Shown piece by piece: positions 10,097 to 20,645 of a stretch of DNA of 57,088 nt. The stretch is taken from positions 1-57,088 of the forward strand of contig NZ_VLKZ01000014.1 in the NCBI RefSeq assembly GCF_007830185.1. The letters run 5' to 3'. A program made the translations under genes and the position numbers. The notes beneath the pieces were generated by a model. That model did not search any database. It was not told where the DNA came from and saw only the letters and a program-made list of their open reading frames with translations. This stretch comes from Halalkalibacter nanhaiisediminis. Its GTDB lineage: Bacteria > Bacillota > Bacilli > Bacillales > Bacillaceae_D. Positions within the stretch are counted from its first letter, which is position 1, and each line of letters starts with the position of its first letter.

Positions 10097-10861
10097 TCAC
10101 ACGTTTTTTTCATATATCATTTGTAATCCCTTTAACGTCAAAAACGGTTCGACGATATCAATCGACTCCGCTTCTGATGCAATTAGGGAAGCTAGTCCTC
10201 CAGTCGCAATCACAGTCGGACTGGTGTCTGCCTGCGACTTAATCCGGTTAACAATCCCGTCAACTTGACCGACATATCCATAAAATATTCCTGCTTCCAT
10301 CGCATTGACGGTATTTTTACCAACTACCTGTGTTGGCCTTGTTATTTCTATTCTTGGCAACTTAGAAGCACGTGTATACAAAGCTTCTGTGGAGATGGAA
10401 ATGCCTGGGGCAATTGCTCCACCCATATATTCTCGTTTTTCATTAATATAGCAATATGTTGTTGCTGTGCCAAAGTCAACAATAATAAGAGGACTTCCGT
10501 ACAGCGCAATTGCCGCTACGGCATTGACAATACGATCAGCTCCTACTTCTTTCGGATTATCATATTTTATATTTAGACCTGTTTTAATGCCTGGGCCGAT
10601 GATCATCGGTTTAATATGAAAATATTTCTTGCACATTTGCTCAAGCGCAAACATAATTTGCGGAACAACTGAAGAAATAATAATTCCCTCGATTGATTGA
10701 AACGTGACACCCACATCTTCAAATAGTGCTTTTATAGACATAGCCCATTCATCTTCTGTCTTTTGCCTACTTGTTGCAATTCGCCAGTGAAACTTTAATT
10801 CCTTCTCTTTATAGACACCTAACACGATGTTCGTATTTCCGACATCAATGACCAACACCAT
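10097..10861 (-). CDS. coaX: Pantothenate kinase, type III
   Basis: ATP-dependent phosphorylation of pantothenate, the first step of coenzyme A synthesis. The 254 residues show the ASKHA-type fold of this family: [12 protein letters not shown] at the N-terminus, [24 protein letters not shown] with the metal and phosphate-binding residues, GGAIAPGI, and ATGGLAS near the C-terminus. Two TATAAT-like -10 boxes lie upstream (about 10912 and 10943 region) without a convincing -35. Confidence 0.95.
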   Translation of the reverse strand: MVLVIDVGNTNIVLGVYKEKELKFHWRIATSRQKTEDEWAMSIKALFEDVGVTFQSIEGIIISSVVPQIMFALEQMCKKYFHIKPMIIGPGIKTGLNIKYDNPKEVGADRIVNAVAAIALYGSPLIIVDFGTATTYCYINEKREYMGGAIAPGISISTEALYTRASKLPRIEITRPTQVVGKNTVNAMEAGIFYGYVGQVDGIVNRIKSQADTSPTVIATGGLASLIASEAESIDIVEPFLTLKGLQMIYEKNV

Positions 10862-10984
10862 AGACCTTCACCGCCAACCTTTTTCTACCTTTCCACTAAG
10901 TTAACCAACCTCATTATAAAACATTACATCTAATTTCGCTCATTATAGCTCTTTGAATATGAAAAATGTATCTCTTCTGTTTAC

Positions 10985-11018
10985 AAAAGAAAGAGGATGC
11001 CTTTTCGGACACCCTCTC
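10985..11018 (-). terminator. Rho-independent terminator of ftsH
   Basis: Minus-strand hairpin in which AGAGGGTGTCC pairs imperfectly with GGCATCCTCT around a GAAAA loop, followed by TTTCTTTTG, shortly after the ftsH stop. Confidence 0.8.
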
Positions 11019-11033
11019 TTCGTTCATTGTTTA

Positions 11034-13043
11034 TTATTCATCTTTTTTTGGTGGTGTTTCTTCTTTTGAAGGTGACTCTTCTGCTGGAGTCTGATCAGAT
11101 TCAGCTGGAGCTATTTCTTCGTCCTTCTTAGAATGAATATTCACCTTCACATCGGAATCAGAATCCTCATCGTTACCCGAAAGTCTTTTCGTCATATGAT
11201 GATTCTCAGGAAGCTTTCCTTCGTTAATAAGTGACTTGATTTGTTCTGCATCAAGCGTTTCAAGCTCAAGTAACGTTTTCGCAACAAGATCAAGGCTCTC
11301 TTTATTCTCTAACAGAATTTGTTTACAACGCTCGTAAGACTCTTTAATGATACGCTGTGTTTCCATATCAATCTCATGAGCAATTGCATCACTGTAATTC
11401 TGTTCATTTTGAATATCTCTGCCTAGGAACACTTGACCGCCAGAATTGGAACCAAATTGCATAGGACCAATTTTATCACTCATCCCGTATTCAGTCACCA
11501 TCTTACGAGCGATTGCAGTAGCACGTTGGAAGTCATTGTGAGCACCTGTACTCACTTCACCAAACGTAACTTCTTCTGCGACACGACCACCAAGTAAGCC
11601 GACGATTTTATCGAGCAACTCAGGCTTTGTCATAAAGTAACGGTCTTCTTTAGGAAGCATCACAGCATAACCGCCCGCCATTCCCCGCGGAACAATCGTA
11701 ACTTTATGAACCATATCAGCATTTTCTAATTTAACGCCGACTACCGTATGACCAGCTTCATGCCATGCAACAATATTTTTCTCTTTTTTCGAAATGACAC
11801 GGCTCTTCTTAGCTGGACCAGCAATAACGCGATCGATCGCTTCTTCAACATGAATCATGTTAATTTTCGTCTTGTCATTTCGAGCTGCGATTAACGCTGC
11901 CTCATTTAAGAGGTTTTCAAGATCGGCACCAGAAAATCCTGGTGTTCGTGCCGCAATTGCATTTAAGTTCACATCATCATCCAAAGGCTTATTGCGAGCA
12001 TGAACTTTTAATACAGCTTCACGACCAATTACATCTGGACGGTTAACTTGAATTTGACGGTCAAATCGACCAGGACGTAATAAGGCTGGATCAAGAATAT
12101 CTGCACGGTTCGTCGCTGCGATAATAATAATTCCTTCGTTCGCACTGAATCCATCCATCTCAACAAGAAGCTGATTCAACGTCTGCTCACGTTCATCATG
12201 ACCACCGCCAAGACCAGCGCCACGTTGTCTACCGACCGCATCAATTTCATCAATAAAGATAATACAAGGCGCGTTTTTCTTTGCATTTTCAAATAGGTCA
12301 CGTACACGCGAGGCACCGACACCGACGAACATTTCAACGAAGTCAGAACCACTAATGGAGAAGAATGGTACGCCAGCTTCTCCAGCAACAGCACGAGCAA
12401 GCAAAGTCTTACCAGTACCTGGAGGCCCAACAAGAAGTACCCCTTTTGGAATACGAGCACCAATGGCCGAGAACTTACGAGGGTCTTTCAAGAATTCAAC
12501 TACCTCAATAAGCTCTTGCTTCTCTTCATCTGCTCCTGCGACATCTTTGAATTTCGCTTTCTTCTTATCATCACTCACAATTTTCGCCTTACTTTTACCA
12601 AAGTTCATTACACGGCTACCGCCGCCCTGCGCTTGGCTCAGTAAGAAGAAGAATAGGATGAAAATAATAATAAACGGAATAATCCCTGTAAAAAATGTAA
12701 CCCAACCACTTGTTTCATCAGCTGGTTGAACATCTAATTCAAAGGTACCACCTGTAGCTGATTGAGCATTAAAAAGCAATTCAGCTGTTTGTTCACTTCT
12801 TAGAACGTGGGTTTCAAAGTACTCCCCTTCTGGCTGGTCAGTAAACTGGCCACGAACAAGGTATACTTGACGCTCTGGCTTTACTGTGAGTTCGCGAACC
12901 TCACCTTGCTCCAGTCTTTCAGTGAATGTTGTAAATGTCACGCTTTCTGTCTGTGTCTGATCAGAACTAAAGACATTCACAATTCCGACAATGACAAGAA
13001 AGATAAGTAAGTAAAAAATGGTATTACGGAATATACGATTCAT
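11034..13043 (-). CDS. ftsH: ATP-dependent zinc metalloprotease FtsH
   Basis: Membrane-anchored AAA+ protease that degrades misfolded and regulatory membrane proteins and is needed for sporulation in B. subtilis. The 669 residues show a first membrane helix (about 9-26), an extracellular segment, a second helix (about 114-136), AAA+ Walker A GPPGTGKT (206-213), Walker B IIFIDEID (261-268), the second region of homology RPGRFDRQ (323-330) and the zinc site HEAGH (428-432). The last 45 residues are acidic and Pro/Glu/Lys-rich and probably disordered. GGAGGAGG lies at the proper distance before the ATG. Confidence 0.98.
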   Translation of the reverse strand: MNRIFRNTIFYLLIFLVIVGIVNVFSSDQTQTESVTFTTFTERLEQGEVRELTVKPERQVYLVRGQFTDQPEGEYFETHVLRSEQTAELLFNAQSATGGTFELDVQPADETSGWVTFFTGIIPFIIIFILFFFLLSQAQGGGSRVMNFGKSKAKIVSDDKKKAKFKDVAGADEEKQELIEVVEFLKDPRKFSAIGARIPKGVLLVGPPGTGKTLLARAVAGEAGVPFFSISGSDFVEMFVGVGASRVRDLFENAKKNAPCIIFIDEIDAVGRQRGAGLGGGHDEREQTLNQLLVEMDGFSANEGIIIIAATNRADILDPALLRPGRFDRQIQVNRPDVIGREAVLKVHARNKPLDDDVNLNAIAARTPGFSGADLENLLNEAALIAARNDKTKINMIHVEEAIDRVIAGPAKKSRVISKKEKNIVAWHEAGHTVVGVKLENADMVHKVTIVPRGMAGGYAVMLPKEDRYFMTKPELLDKIVGLLGGRVAEEVTFGEVSTGAHNDFQRATAIARKMVTEYGMSDKIGPMQFGSNSGGQVFLGRDIQNEQNYSDAIAHEIDMETQRIIKESYERCKQILLENKESLDLVAKTLLELETLDAEQIKSLINEGKLPENHHMTKRLSGNDEDSDSDVKVNIHSKKDEEIAPAESDQTPAEESPSKEETPPKKDE

Positions 13044-13112
13044 TCTTGACCTCCTCCCACAAGCAATATAGCTTTGTTTATCGTATCACAACTGTTCTTT
13101 TCTTCACAAACG

Positions 13113-13655
13113 TTAACTCTCATAGATTTCAGACTTTAGCACACCAATATACGGAAGGTTTCGATATCGTTCTGCATAATCTAATCCATAACCTACAACA
13201 AATGCATCTGGAACGATAAAACCAGCCATATCTGGAACTAAGTCAATTTTGCGTCCATCTGGTTTATCTAAGAGTGTAACAACCTTAACAGTTTTTGCTT
13301 TGCGATAATGGAAAAGCTTAACAAGATAACTAAGCGTTAACCCACTATCAATAATATCCTCTAAAATAAGGACATCTCTTCCTTCAACTGACGTATCAAG
13401 ATCTTTTACTATTTTGACCTCTCCAGATGAAACCATACCTGCACCGTAGCTCGATACATCCATAAAGTCCATTTCAATGTGAGTATCAATACGCTTCGTT
13501 AAATCACCCATAAATGGCATTGCGCCTTTCAAAACACCGACAACAAGAGGAAAACGCCCATTATATTCTTCTGTAATTTGTTTTCCTAACTCTCGACATT
13601 TTGCTTGAATTTCTTCTTCTGTTATAAGTATTTCTTCAATCTCATCCCTAATCAA
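13113..13655 (-). CDS. hpt: Hypoxanthine-guanine phosphoribosyltransferase
   Basis: Salvages hypoxanthine and guanine to IMP and GMP with PRPP. The 180 residues carry the PRPP-binding motif [39 protein letters not shown] at the C-terminus, and [10 protein letters not shown] as the flexible loop region. The start is TTG with AGGAGG 11 nt upstream; the resulting N-terminus aligns with known Hpt. It overlaps the end of tilS by 8 nt. Bacterial TilS and Hpt are commonly encoded together, and in B. subtilis they are reported to regulate ftsH. Confidence 0.95.
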   Translation of the reverse strand: MIRDEIEEILITEEEIQAKCRELGKQITEEYNGRFPLVVGVLKGAMPFMGDLTKRIDTHIEMDFMDVSSYGAGMVSSGEVKIVKDLDTSVEGRDVLILEDIIDSGLTLSYLVKLFHYRKAKTVKVVTLLDKPDGRKIDLVPDMAGFIVPDAFVVGYGLDYAERYRNLPYIGVLKSEIYES

Positions 13656-15093
13656 TGTTAAAAAAACCTCCTATTATTGAATCGGATCCAGTATTCGGTC
13701 CGCTTTTTTCTTGACGGTAGCAAGTCACAACAAGCTTGTTCTTCGTTTGTGGCCCTACGTTCGCCAATCTCGTTCGATGCAAAAAAGGAACCCAAAGGAT
13801 TTGTCCATTTCCATCAACCAGGATTGGCCACTGCTCTCGCTCATGCTTGACAATTTTACGGTCAATGAATAAACGCCCCACTTTTTTCGTACCTTCCATA
13901 CCTCGGCAAGCGATTCGATCACTTGGTCGTCGACTCCTTACAATCAGTGGCTCAGTAATTGCATCTAGATCTAACACAACTTGATTTTGTGCTTCAGTGA
14001 CCTCGTTGTTATCTGTCAGAGAAGCCTCCATTGTCCAATTGGAAGTGAAAATACGACCAGGAATGGATAGTACATGTTCTCGTTCTTTTATCGTCTTCAT
14101 CAAAGCATCTGAAAAATGACAAACATCATAATCTCGACGAACAAAAACAGAGTCTGATAAGTGAAGTTCTCCTGATGGCTTTTCACGATTAAATAGTTCG
14201 AGCACCTGTTCGATATGTATAGACGTCGTTAATGGTGAATTTTTCCCGTAAAGATAACTTAATATTAGATGAATCAACCTTCTTTGTAAAGGGACGACGA
14301 CGTTTAGAAGAGCTTGACGTGAAATTGTAACGTTTCGTTCACTTTTTTCGATAATAATCGTTGGTAATACTTCACCAGCTAACGACATGAGGAAGTCATG
14401 ATCATCATCAGCCCACTCATTCTGCCTCTGCATATGTATATGAATATTGCCATTTTCTCTTTTCAAAATCGGCAGAATGTCTTGTCGAACGCGATTCCTT
14501 GTATAGGTTTGTGATTGATTACTTGAATCGTATCTAGGATAGATAGAAGCCTCTTTACAATATTGCTCAATTTCTTCTTTAGTTATGCTAAGAAACGGAC
14601 GAATGATCAAACCAAATCCAAGCTCTCTTTTTGCTGGGATCCCAAAAGAATGTAATGGCATACTTCCTCTAATCATTTTCATGAGCATCGTCTCAACCTG
14701 ATCGTCTCCGTGATGTCCTGTGGCTATTTTGCTGTTTGGAATCGTAGAAAGAAGTTCCGAAAACCATTCATACCTCAGCTCTCTTGCTGCAAGCTGTGTT
14801 CCAATTTGCTGTTTTGCCGCATATTCCTTTACCTGAACACGCTTTTGATAAAACGGGATATTCTTCCCCTCACAGTAAGCTTGCACATACTTGGCATCTT
14901 CATCCGCTTCGCTTCCACGCAGCTGGTGATGAACATGGCATACGCACACTTTTATGTGATATCGCTCCCGCTCAGACCATAGAAACTCAAGCAGCGCCAT
15001 TGAATCAGGCCCACCAGAAACAGCAACGATAATCGTTTCATTAGGACTAATAAGCTGATGGCGGTTAATAAATTTATGAACTTCTTGTTTCAT
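13648..15093 (-). CDS. tilS: tRNA(Ile)-lysidine synthetase
   Basis: Modifies C34 of the CAU-anticodon tRNA-Ile to lysidine, so that it reads AUA and is charged with isoleucine. The PP-loop SGGPDS occupies residues 26-31 and is followed by CHVHHQLRG, the family motif [16 protein letters not shown] and RPF. The C-terminal half matches the substrate-recognition domains and ends with a TilS_C-like segment. The open frame extends 18 codons further upstream; I chose the ATG at 15093 because [12 protein letters not shown] fits the family. The start lies 20 nt inside the upstream exporter gene. Confidence 0.95.
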   Translation of the reverse strand: MKQEVHKFINRHQLISPNETIIVAVSGGPDSMALLEFLWSERERYHIKVCVCHVHHQLRGSEADEDAKYVQAYCEGKNIPFYQKRVQVKEYAAKQQIGTQLAARELRYEWFSELLSTIPNSKIATGHHGDDQVETMLMKMIRGSMPLHSFGIPAKRELGFGLIIRPFLSITKEEIEQYCKEASIYPRYDSSNQSQTYTRNRVRQDILPILKRENGNIHIHMQRQNEWADDDHDFLMSLAGEVLPTIIIEKSERNVTISRQALLNVVVPLQRRLIHLILSYLYGKNSPLTTSIHIEQVLELFNREKPSGELHLSDSVFVRRDYDVCHFSDALMKTIKEREHVLSIPGRIFTSNWTMEASLTDNNEVTEAQNQVVLDLDAITEPLIVRSRRPSDRIACRGMEGTKKVGRLFIDRKIVKHEREQWPILVDGNGQILWVPFLHRTRLANVGPQTKNKLVVTCYRQEKSGPNTGSDSIIGGFFNID

Positions 15094-15523
15094 AACGTTG
15101 TCCAATTCCTCCTTTACCAATCGAGAAGATCGATAAGGCAAAAACAAGCCCCGCTGCTATCGCACCCGCTTGCAGCATCGTTTCAATCCCTAACTGTAGT
15201 CCTAAAATATAATCACCATCAACAAAAGCCAACATCGTAAAATAGGCCCTACTCCCAGGAACAAGAGGAATAATACCAGGAATACTGAAAATCGTTACTG
15301 GCACTCGATACTTTCTTGCTAATAAGTGAGAGCTTGTGGCGCTCACAAGTGAAGCCACTGCCGTTGCAAACACAACCGTAACACCAAACTCTGGTAATGT
15401 TGAATAAATGAACCATGCTAATGCACCAATGACACCACCAATCCATACTACGCGTTTTGGGACATTAAAAATGACACCAAATGCAACTGTCGCCATAAAA
15501 CAAAATATCAGCTCAATGACCAT
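15074..15523 (-). CDS. Threonine/serine exporter family, small subunit (YjjB / DUF3815 type)
   Basis: A 149-residue, very hydrophobic protein with about five membrane helices. It matches the C-terminal half of ThrE-type exporters: GVIFNVPKRVVWIGGVIGAL, then SATSSHLLARKYRVPVTIFSIPGIIPLVPGS with the conserved PGIIPLVPG loop. With its upstream neighbour it forms a split two-subunit exporter. The substrate cannot be read from sequence; amino-acid export is the family role. AGGAGG precedes the ATG. Its 3' end overlaps tilS, so the pair is spliced into the yabT-tilS junction known from B. subtilis. Confidence 0.88.
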   Translation of the reverse strand: MVIELIFCFMATVAFGVIFNVPKRVVWIGGVIGALAWFIYSTLPEFGVTVVFATAVASLVSATSSHLLARKYRVPVTIFSIPGIIPLVPGSRAYFTMLAFVDGDYILGLQLGIETMLQAGAIAAGLVFALSIFSIGKGGIGQRYETRSS

Positions 15524-15549
15524 TTCCCTTCCTCCTCTCTGATATCTCG

Positions 15550-16302
15550 CTACAAGAACAGAGCAATCGCAAGAGCTATACCCGTTGCAATCGACAGAGC
15601 TGTAATAACTGCCTCAGCCCCTCTGCTTACACCTGCTATTAAGTCCCCAGACATCAAGTCCCGAACAGCATTTGTGAGGGGAATTCCTGGAACAAGCGGC
15701 ATCAGAGTCCCGATAATCACTTGATCAAGATTTTCACCGAGTCCAAGTAGAACGAGAGCAATCGCAACGGTACCTCCTAGAAAAGCAGACATAAATTCAG
15801 AAAAAAATTTCACTTTAATATATTCTTGTAGGGTTACAATACTCCAGCTTGCAGCAAATCCAGCAAAAAAGGCAGGAATTGTATCTGTCATATTCCCACC
15901 AAATAAGTATGAAAAAGCTCCCCCTGCTACTCCAGATGCAAAGTGTACCAATAACGACGAATAGTTCATCGGAGCTTTCGCTATCGCTTGTAATTGCAAA
16001 AGCGCTTCTTCGCCATCAATATCCCCGTTTACAAACTCTCTTGATACTTGATTAACGAGCGTGACTTTGTTTAAATCCTGCATCCTGTCATCAACACGAA
16101 TCATCTGCATCGTATCACCACGCATATCATCCTCAAAGGAAAGGAAAATACCCGTAGTCGTCACAAAGCTGTGCACATTACGGAACTTTGCAGATTTAGC
16201 CATTCTTTCTAGCGTTTCTTCAACTCTGTACGTCTCAGCCCCATTAGTAAGCATGATTTCGCCTGCTAGCATGCATATATCCATCATTTGATCCGCATTC
16301 AT
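15550..16302 (-). CDS. Threonine/serine exporter family, large subunit (ThrE N-terminal / YjjP / DUF1212 type)
   Basis: A 250-residue partner of the small subunit that follows it by 26 bp. The soluble N-terminus has the family pattern MDICMLAGEIMLTNGAETYRVEETL followed by VTTTGIFLSF. The C-terminal half has about five membrane helices, with GTLMPLVPGIPLTNAVRDL, a conserved motif of ThrE/YjjP proteins. Together they correspond to the two halves of a fused ThrE exporter. GGAGG precedes the ATG, and the gene begins 42 bp after yabT, so it is probably in the yabS-yabT transcript. Confidence 0.88.
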   Translation of the reverse strand: MNADQMMDICMLAGEIMLTNGAETYRVEETLERMAKSAKFRNVHSFVTTTGIFLSFEDDMRGDTMQMIRVDDRMQDLNKVTLVNQVSREFVNGDIDGEEALLQLQAIAKAPMNYSSLLVHFASGVAGGAFSYLFGGNMTDTIPAFFAGFAASWSIVTLQEYIKVKFFSEFMSAFLGGTVAIALVLLGLGENLDQVIIGTLMPLVPGIPLTNAVRDLMSGDLIAGVSRGAEAVITALSIATGIALAIALFL

Positions 16303-16344
16303 GCTAATGCCTCCATCCTCTGCATACCTATTAAATATAATCGC

Positions 16345-17322
16345 CTACATCATTTGTCCAAATAAGTATAGGATATATGCTAATAGAAGGAAAGAGGCTA
16401 GCAAGAAGATCTCAATAAAGTAGGAAGATTTCTTTTTTTGTTTGTGTTTTCTTTTTTTCGTTTGATTTTTTATTATTTTGCTAGTTGCCTGTTGTGAGCT
16501 TGAGATGTTCGAGATAGCTTTCATCATTTCTTTCCTCATTACCTTTGCATCATCAAACTTACCTTGCAAAGCTCGTGCAATCACATCACGATATGGGAGT
16601 AAAGATGGTTGTTCCTCCACTTTTCTTTTTAATTGCTCAAACGTTTTTTCTCCTTGCTTTTCGAAACGCTTTGGATAGGCGCAATTGATCATGATCATCG
16701 CAACAGCAAATAAATCATAACTTGGCTCTGCTTTTCTTGAACCAAACCCCCAATAGCCACGATCATAAAATTCGGTGTATTCCTTAATGGAGCGTCCAAT
16801 TAATGTTGTACCCCCAACATCAAGCAAGCGTACCCTTGCTGGCGGGCCAATCACAAGGATATTGTCAGGCTTTAAATCCCCAAATACCCACCCAGCCGAG
16901 TGAAGACGATCTAAATCTCCCAGCAATTGAATCATTAAAATGCCAAGCCACTCACTACCACGACTTTGCATATAGCTAATGAACTCTGTTCCTCTTAAAT
17001 ATTCCATCACATAAAAAGGAAAGGTGCCTCCACTAGTAACTAAATCATCAACATCAAGCAAAGAAGGTCCAAGAACTTGTCCTTGGACCTTCGAAAAGTG
17101 CTTCAATACATTAACCTCGGACGTTATAGACATATTGTCAGTACCAACCTTAAGTGCGACAAGTCCCGCCGCTGATTCAGCTAAATAAACCGTACCAGTT
17201 GCACCTGCCCCAAGTGTTCTAATGACTTTATAAGGGTTGCGATGCCATTTCCCAAGTACTTTTGATCCTGCATGAAGCTTACATTCCTGATTCTTCGAGT
17301 AGCTGTTCTTTATCACCAGCAA
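16345..17322 (-). CDS. yabT: Serine/threonine protein kinase YabT (sporulation, DNA-activated)
   Basis: Hanks-type kinase of 325 residues. The glycine-rich loop is LGAGATGTVYLAE (about 37-49) and the ATP lysine is in VALKVG. The catalytic loop is FGDLKPDN, with LLDVGG in place of DFG. A Lys-rich linker is followed by a single C-terminal membrane helix (about 301-322). In B. subtilis YabT is a septum-located kinase acting on RecA and AbrB during sporulation, so abrB in this window is a possible target (inference). The start is TTG, with AAGGAG 5 nt upstream, 44 nt inside yabS. Confidence 0.92.
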   Translation of the reverse strand: MLVIKNSYSKNQECKLHAGSKVLGKWHRNPYKVIRTLGAGATGTVYLAESAAGLVALKVGTDNMSITSEVNVLKHFSKVQGQVLGPSLLDVDDLVTSGGTFPFYVMEYLRGTEFISYMQSRGSEWLGILMIQLLGDLDRLHSAGWVFGDLKPDNILVIGPPARVRLLDVGGTTLIGRSIKEYTEFYDRGYWGFGSRKAEPSYDLFAVAMIMINCAYPKRFEKQGEKTFEQLKRKVEEQPSLLPYRDVIARALQGKFDDAKVMRKEMMKAISNISSSQQATSKIIKNQTKKRKHKQKKKSSYFIEIFLLASFLLLAYILYLFGQMM

Positions 17323-18019
17323 TCAAACTCCTTCTTGAGCCTGACTTCGTGAATTTCTGAAGAGCCGTTTTCAACGCAGGGCCAGTTGGGGTAATCCCGC
17401 CTGATGACAGCTTTTGAAATATACCCGTTAAAGAACTAAGCTGAGGCGTCCAATCAAGAAGCTTATCTATTTCTTTTCTTTTCCCGGGAAAGGAATAAAG
17501 CGCAAATCGATTCGCACCCATCCGTGAAGTTAGACTAATCGATAAATCGACTAATGCTTCCTGCACCATCGGCAGCTTATTTTTCATACTTGCGCTCGTA
17601 TCGACAAGAACAAATATATCAAGGTCCATTGTCTCTCCAAGCTCATCAACAACCTCCATTACTTGTCCTCTCTTGTCAGGAGAGAGATCCTCCATTTCTT
17701 GATGCTGTCCAAGAATTTGTTGCAACTCTTTATTAACTACACCATGTATTGTTTGGGTCATAGCCTTTCTTGTAACCATTTGAACCGTTTTTGCTAATTG
17801 CTTCGCATAAACGACTTGACTAACTCCGCCTCCAGCTAGTGCAATTGCCTCAATTTCTTCAATTCCTTTCTCATTTAAATGATTATCATCAACAACACCG
17901 ATGACATTGACAGTAATACCTTGTTCTCTCGCAAGCGCCGCAATAGCAACAGGGTCTTCACCTTGATTAGAATGACCATCTGTTAATAAGAGAATTTGTT
18001 TTAACGTACCTTTACTCAT
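17279..18019 (-). CDS. yabS: VWA-domain protein YabS
   Basis: About 246 residues with von Willebrand factor A features. The C-terminal domain has an intact metal-ion site, DTSASMKNK, and the conserved threonine region TPTGPAL. The N-terminal half, with ILLLTDGHSNQGEDP and IGVVDDNHLNEKGIEEIEAIA, looks like the end of a second VWA fold. Its role is unknown; B. subtilis yabS is cotranscribed with yabT. A GTG at 18022 and the ATG at 18019 both fit the GGAGGAG upstream. Confidence 0.87.
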   Translation of the reverse strand: MSKGTLKQILLLTDGHSNQGEDPVAIAALAREQGITVNVIGVVDDNHLNEKGIEEIEAIALAGGGVSQVVYAKQLAKTVQMVTRKAMTQTIHGVVNKELQQILGQHQEMEDLSPDKRGQVMEVVDELGETMDLDIFVLVDTSASMKNKLPMVQEALVDLSISLTSRMGANRFALYSFPGKRKEIDKLLDWTPQLSSLTGIFQKLSSGGITPTGPALKTALQKFTKSGSRRSLIAGDKEQLLEESGM

Positions 18020-18094
18020 CACTTATCTCCTCCAAGTAGTCTAAATGTTACCATCATTCACTAGCTTGAGAGGTTTTATACATCGTCACTTATT

Positions 18095-20611
18095 TTACGA
18101 AAATGAAGCAGCTCTTTGCGTTTTCTTCCTATTTATTTTTGGTGATTTATACAACGGGATTGCGGCCCATTTCGGTGTATTGCGCTTTATTTTTGCTACA
18201 ATGACCGTCATATCATCATCTATGACACCATGCTCAGACCTGATAATTTTCTCAAGAATCATATCTGCCACTTCCTGTGGGTCATCTGTCTTGATCTCCG
18301 TTAACAACCGTTTCATCCATATTTCCTTATTCTCAACATGCTTCGGGGCATCATAAATACCGTCGCTCATCATAATAAGAAGATCACCAGCCTTTAATTG
18401 CTCACTAACAACGTCGACATCAAATTCTTGGAATATCCCCATTGGCAAGTTACTTGCTTCAACCTTCATAATGGTTTTCCCTCTTTTAATAAAGCTAGGA
18501 ATAGACCCAATTTTCAGAAATTTAGTTGAGGCATCCTGTAAGTCGATCATTGCTAGGTCGAGAGTTGAAAAAATTTCATCTGTTGTTCGTAATGAGAGAA
18601 CAGAATTAACAGACTTAATGGCTACTGTTTCCTCGATGCCAGATTGGAGAACCTTTTGGAGAAGCTGTAGAGTTTCGTTACTTTCAAGATGAGCACGCTC
18701 TCCGTTGCCCATCCCATCACTGATGGCAATCGCATATTTCCCAGAACCGAGCTCAAGCGTTGAATAACAATCACCCGAGACCCACGCACCACCTTTGGCC
18801 ACATGTGCAACTCCTGTATCAATGACAAACTTCTTTGCTGAACCAAATGATACATGACTATACCCATTTGGATAAAAGTTAGCCTCTTCCTTTTTCACGA
18901 CCACCGTCTCTCTCACTAAATCAGATAACATTGGGGCAATGACTTTTTCACTTTGACCGTGTCCGTTATCAGCAGAGACACTCATTTCTATTTCAATATT
19001 CCCCTTCTCTAAGAGGTATATGTCAATATGACCAATCTCAAGACCAACTCCACGAAGGGCTTCTAGCATTTGTTCCTCTTGATAGTGATGTGCTTGCTTC
19101 TCTTTTTGAATTTCCTTTGCAAAGTCACCCATAACACGCGAGACACCGAGGAGTTGGTCCGCAACTAGCTTTCGACTTTCAAGCACTTGACGCTTTAATT
19201 GTTGATTTGCCTGATGTGCCCCGTGTTCCTGCGTGATCGCTTGAATAACTTTTTCTGGCCTAATACAATGATTTTTCCACTCTGTTAATAAAAAGTGATC
19301 CTTCACTTCACCATACCTCTCTGTTTCAGTCATAATTCGTTGCATAGAATCATAGGTTTTAGTAAAGTTCTGAACCCAACAACGTTCTTTTTTAAAACAT
19401 GTCTGACACGTCTTCTCAGAAACATTGCTCAGGAAATAATCAACCTCCCTTTCCTCCTCATCTTCTTCTACTGTCTGAGGTGGTGTTTGAAAACTATTTG
19501 AAAGTGTTTGAAATAACGTCGAGAATTGCTCAACTCGGCCAGCGGTCACATCACGGATTTTGCGCAAATATTGCTGCTGTTCCTTTGAGTATTCCATCGT
19601 TCCTGGAATAAAGCGGGCAAGCTTACTAATCAGACCCTTCGGTGTTAGAAAGAAGACGAGTATGGCAGCCAACGACTCTAGTAATGTAACAGTCACTTGT
19701 GCTTGACCCTCGCCGTATAACCCAATTAATAATGTACCGACAAGTAAACCGACCCCTACGCCTATTTTTTTCCCTTCTTTTAATAATCCGCCAAGAAGAC
19801 CAGCAAAGGCGAGCAAGCTCATTTGATAGAGACTAGCAACACTTGCTAAACTTAAGATTAATCCAGTCACAACACCAACTGTCGATCCAATTGCCGCTCC
19901 ACCAACAAAAGCAAATAGTAGCACTAAGTATCTCGCAAGCACATGTTCCACTGTCATATCATAAATTACCCAGCCAACTGTTCCTGTCATGACGGAAGCT
20001 AGTAAAATAATTAAACAGATAATTTCTTCATTCCGTAATGGCTGTTGAATCTTTCTAGCTGTCACAAGCGGAACACTTTGTAAGAAAATCATTGTTAAAA
20101 TAAAACTAAGTCCAGCCTCGACTGTTGCCATCATTAATGCATAGTTCGAAATTGTTCCTTCTCCTGCGAACACAAGACTTAAGCGTGTCACAATACTTGC
20201 TGCAAATACGGTATACGGGATCGCAGCTGTCTTGTTAATCACAAATTTCGCAACAGCTTTTTGAAGGAGGACATACGTAACAATAGCCAATATGACAAAA
20301 ACAAGTTGTCCATGATAACTCGACAGTGCACCTGCTACTAATGAAAGAGCTGCAATTCCCGCCCGTTCTCGTTTGAGCATATATACCGCAGCTAAGTATG
20401 GTAAAACAAATGGAGTGAGCTCTGACAAAATCATTGCTCTTCCAAGCAAAAAACCAACGATCGCTACAAGCAAACCATATTGATAAAAAGCCGTGTGAAT
20501 AACTGCTGACGTTTTTTTACTTATTGATCGGATCCAACTTGTCCACTTTGTTTTCATCAGTACATCTTGTGCAGCTGTCTCCTCCCATGCTTTCATTCCT
20601 TTCCGAATCAT
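18095..20611 (-). CDS. spoIIE: Stage II sporulation protein E (SpoIIAA-P phosphatase)
   Basis: Membrane phosphatase at the asymmetric septum that dephosphorylates SpoIIAA and so releases SigF in the forespore. The N-terminal ~330 residues form about ten membrane helices starting with GLLVAIVGFLLGRAMILSE. A cysteine-containing central region (ETCQTCFKKERCWV) follows. The C-terminal PP2C domain has AISDGMGNGERAHLES (about 630), DLAMIDL and LLIMMSDGIYDAP. The 838 residues are close to the usual ~830. The ribosome-binding site is weak, so the start is approximate. Confidence 0.97.
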   Translation of the reverse strand: MIRKGMKAWEETAAQDVLMKTKWTSWIRSISKKTSAVIHTAFYQYGLLVAIVGFLLGRAMILSELTPFVLPYLAAVYMLKRERAGIAALSLVAGALSSYHGQLVFVILAIVTYVLLQKAVAKFVINKTAAIPYTVFAASIVTRLSLVFAGEGTISNYALMMATVEAGLSFILTMIFLQSVPLVTARKIQQPLRNEEIICLIILLASVMTGTVGWVIYDMTVEHVLARYLVLLFAFVGGAAIGSTVGVVTGLILSLASVASLYQMSLLAFAGLLGGLLKEGKKIGVGVGLLVGTLLIGLYGEGQAQVTVTLLESLAAILVFFLTPKGLISKLARFIPGTMEYSKEQQQYLRKIRDVTAGRVEQFSTLFQTLSNSFQTPPQTVEEDEEEREVDYFLSNVSEKTCQTCFKKERCWVQNFTKTYDSMQRIMTETERYGEVKDHFLLTEWKNHCIRPEKVIQAITQEHGAHQANQQLKRQVLESRKLVADQLLGVSRVMGDFAKEIQKEKQAHHYQEEQMLEALRGVGLEIGHIDIYLLEKGNIEIEMSVSADNGHGQSEKVIAPMLSDLVRETVVVKKEEANFYPNGYSHVSFGSAKKFVIDTGVAHVAKGGAWVSGDCYSTLELGSGKYAIAISDGMGNGERAHLESNETLQLLQKVLQSGIEETVAIKSVNSVLSLRTTDEIFSTLDLAMIDLQDASTKFLKIGSIPSFIKRGKTIMKVEASNLPMGIFQEFDVDVVSEQLKAGDLLIMMSDGIYDAPKHVENKEIWMKRLLTEIKTDDPQEVADMILEKIIRSEHGVIDDDMTVIVAKIKRNTPKWAAIPLYKSPKINRKKTQRAASFS

Positions 20612-20645
20612 TACCTGCCACCACCCTCATTAAAGTCGTGCCTTC

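Noticed and set aside
10912-10950. Two TATAAT-like boxes as promoters for coaX
   Set aside because: Neither has an acceptable -35 at 16-18 bp, so I did not call a promoter.
12355-12729. 124-codon frame antisense to ftsH
   Set aside because: Lies wholly inside ftsH and has the biased composition of a reverse reading of the AAA+ domain.
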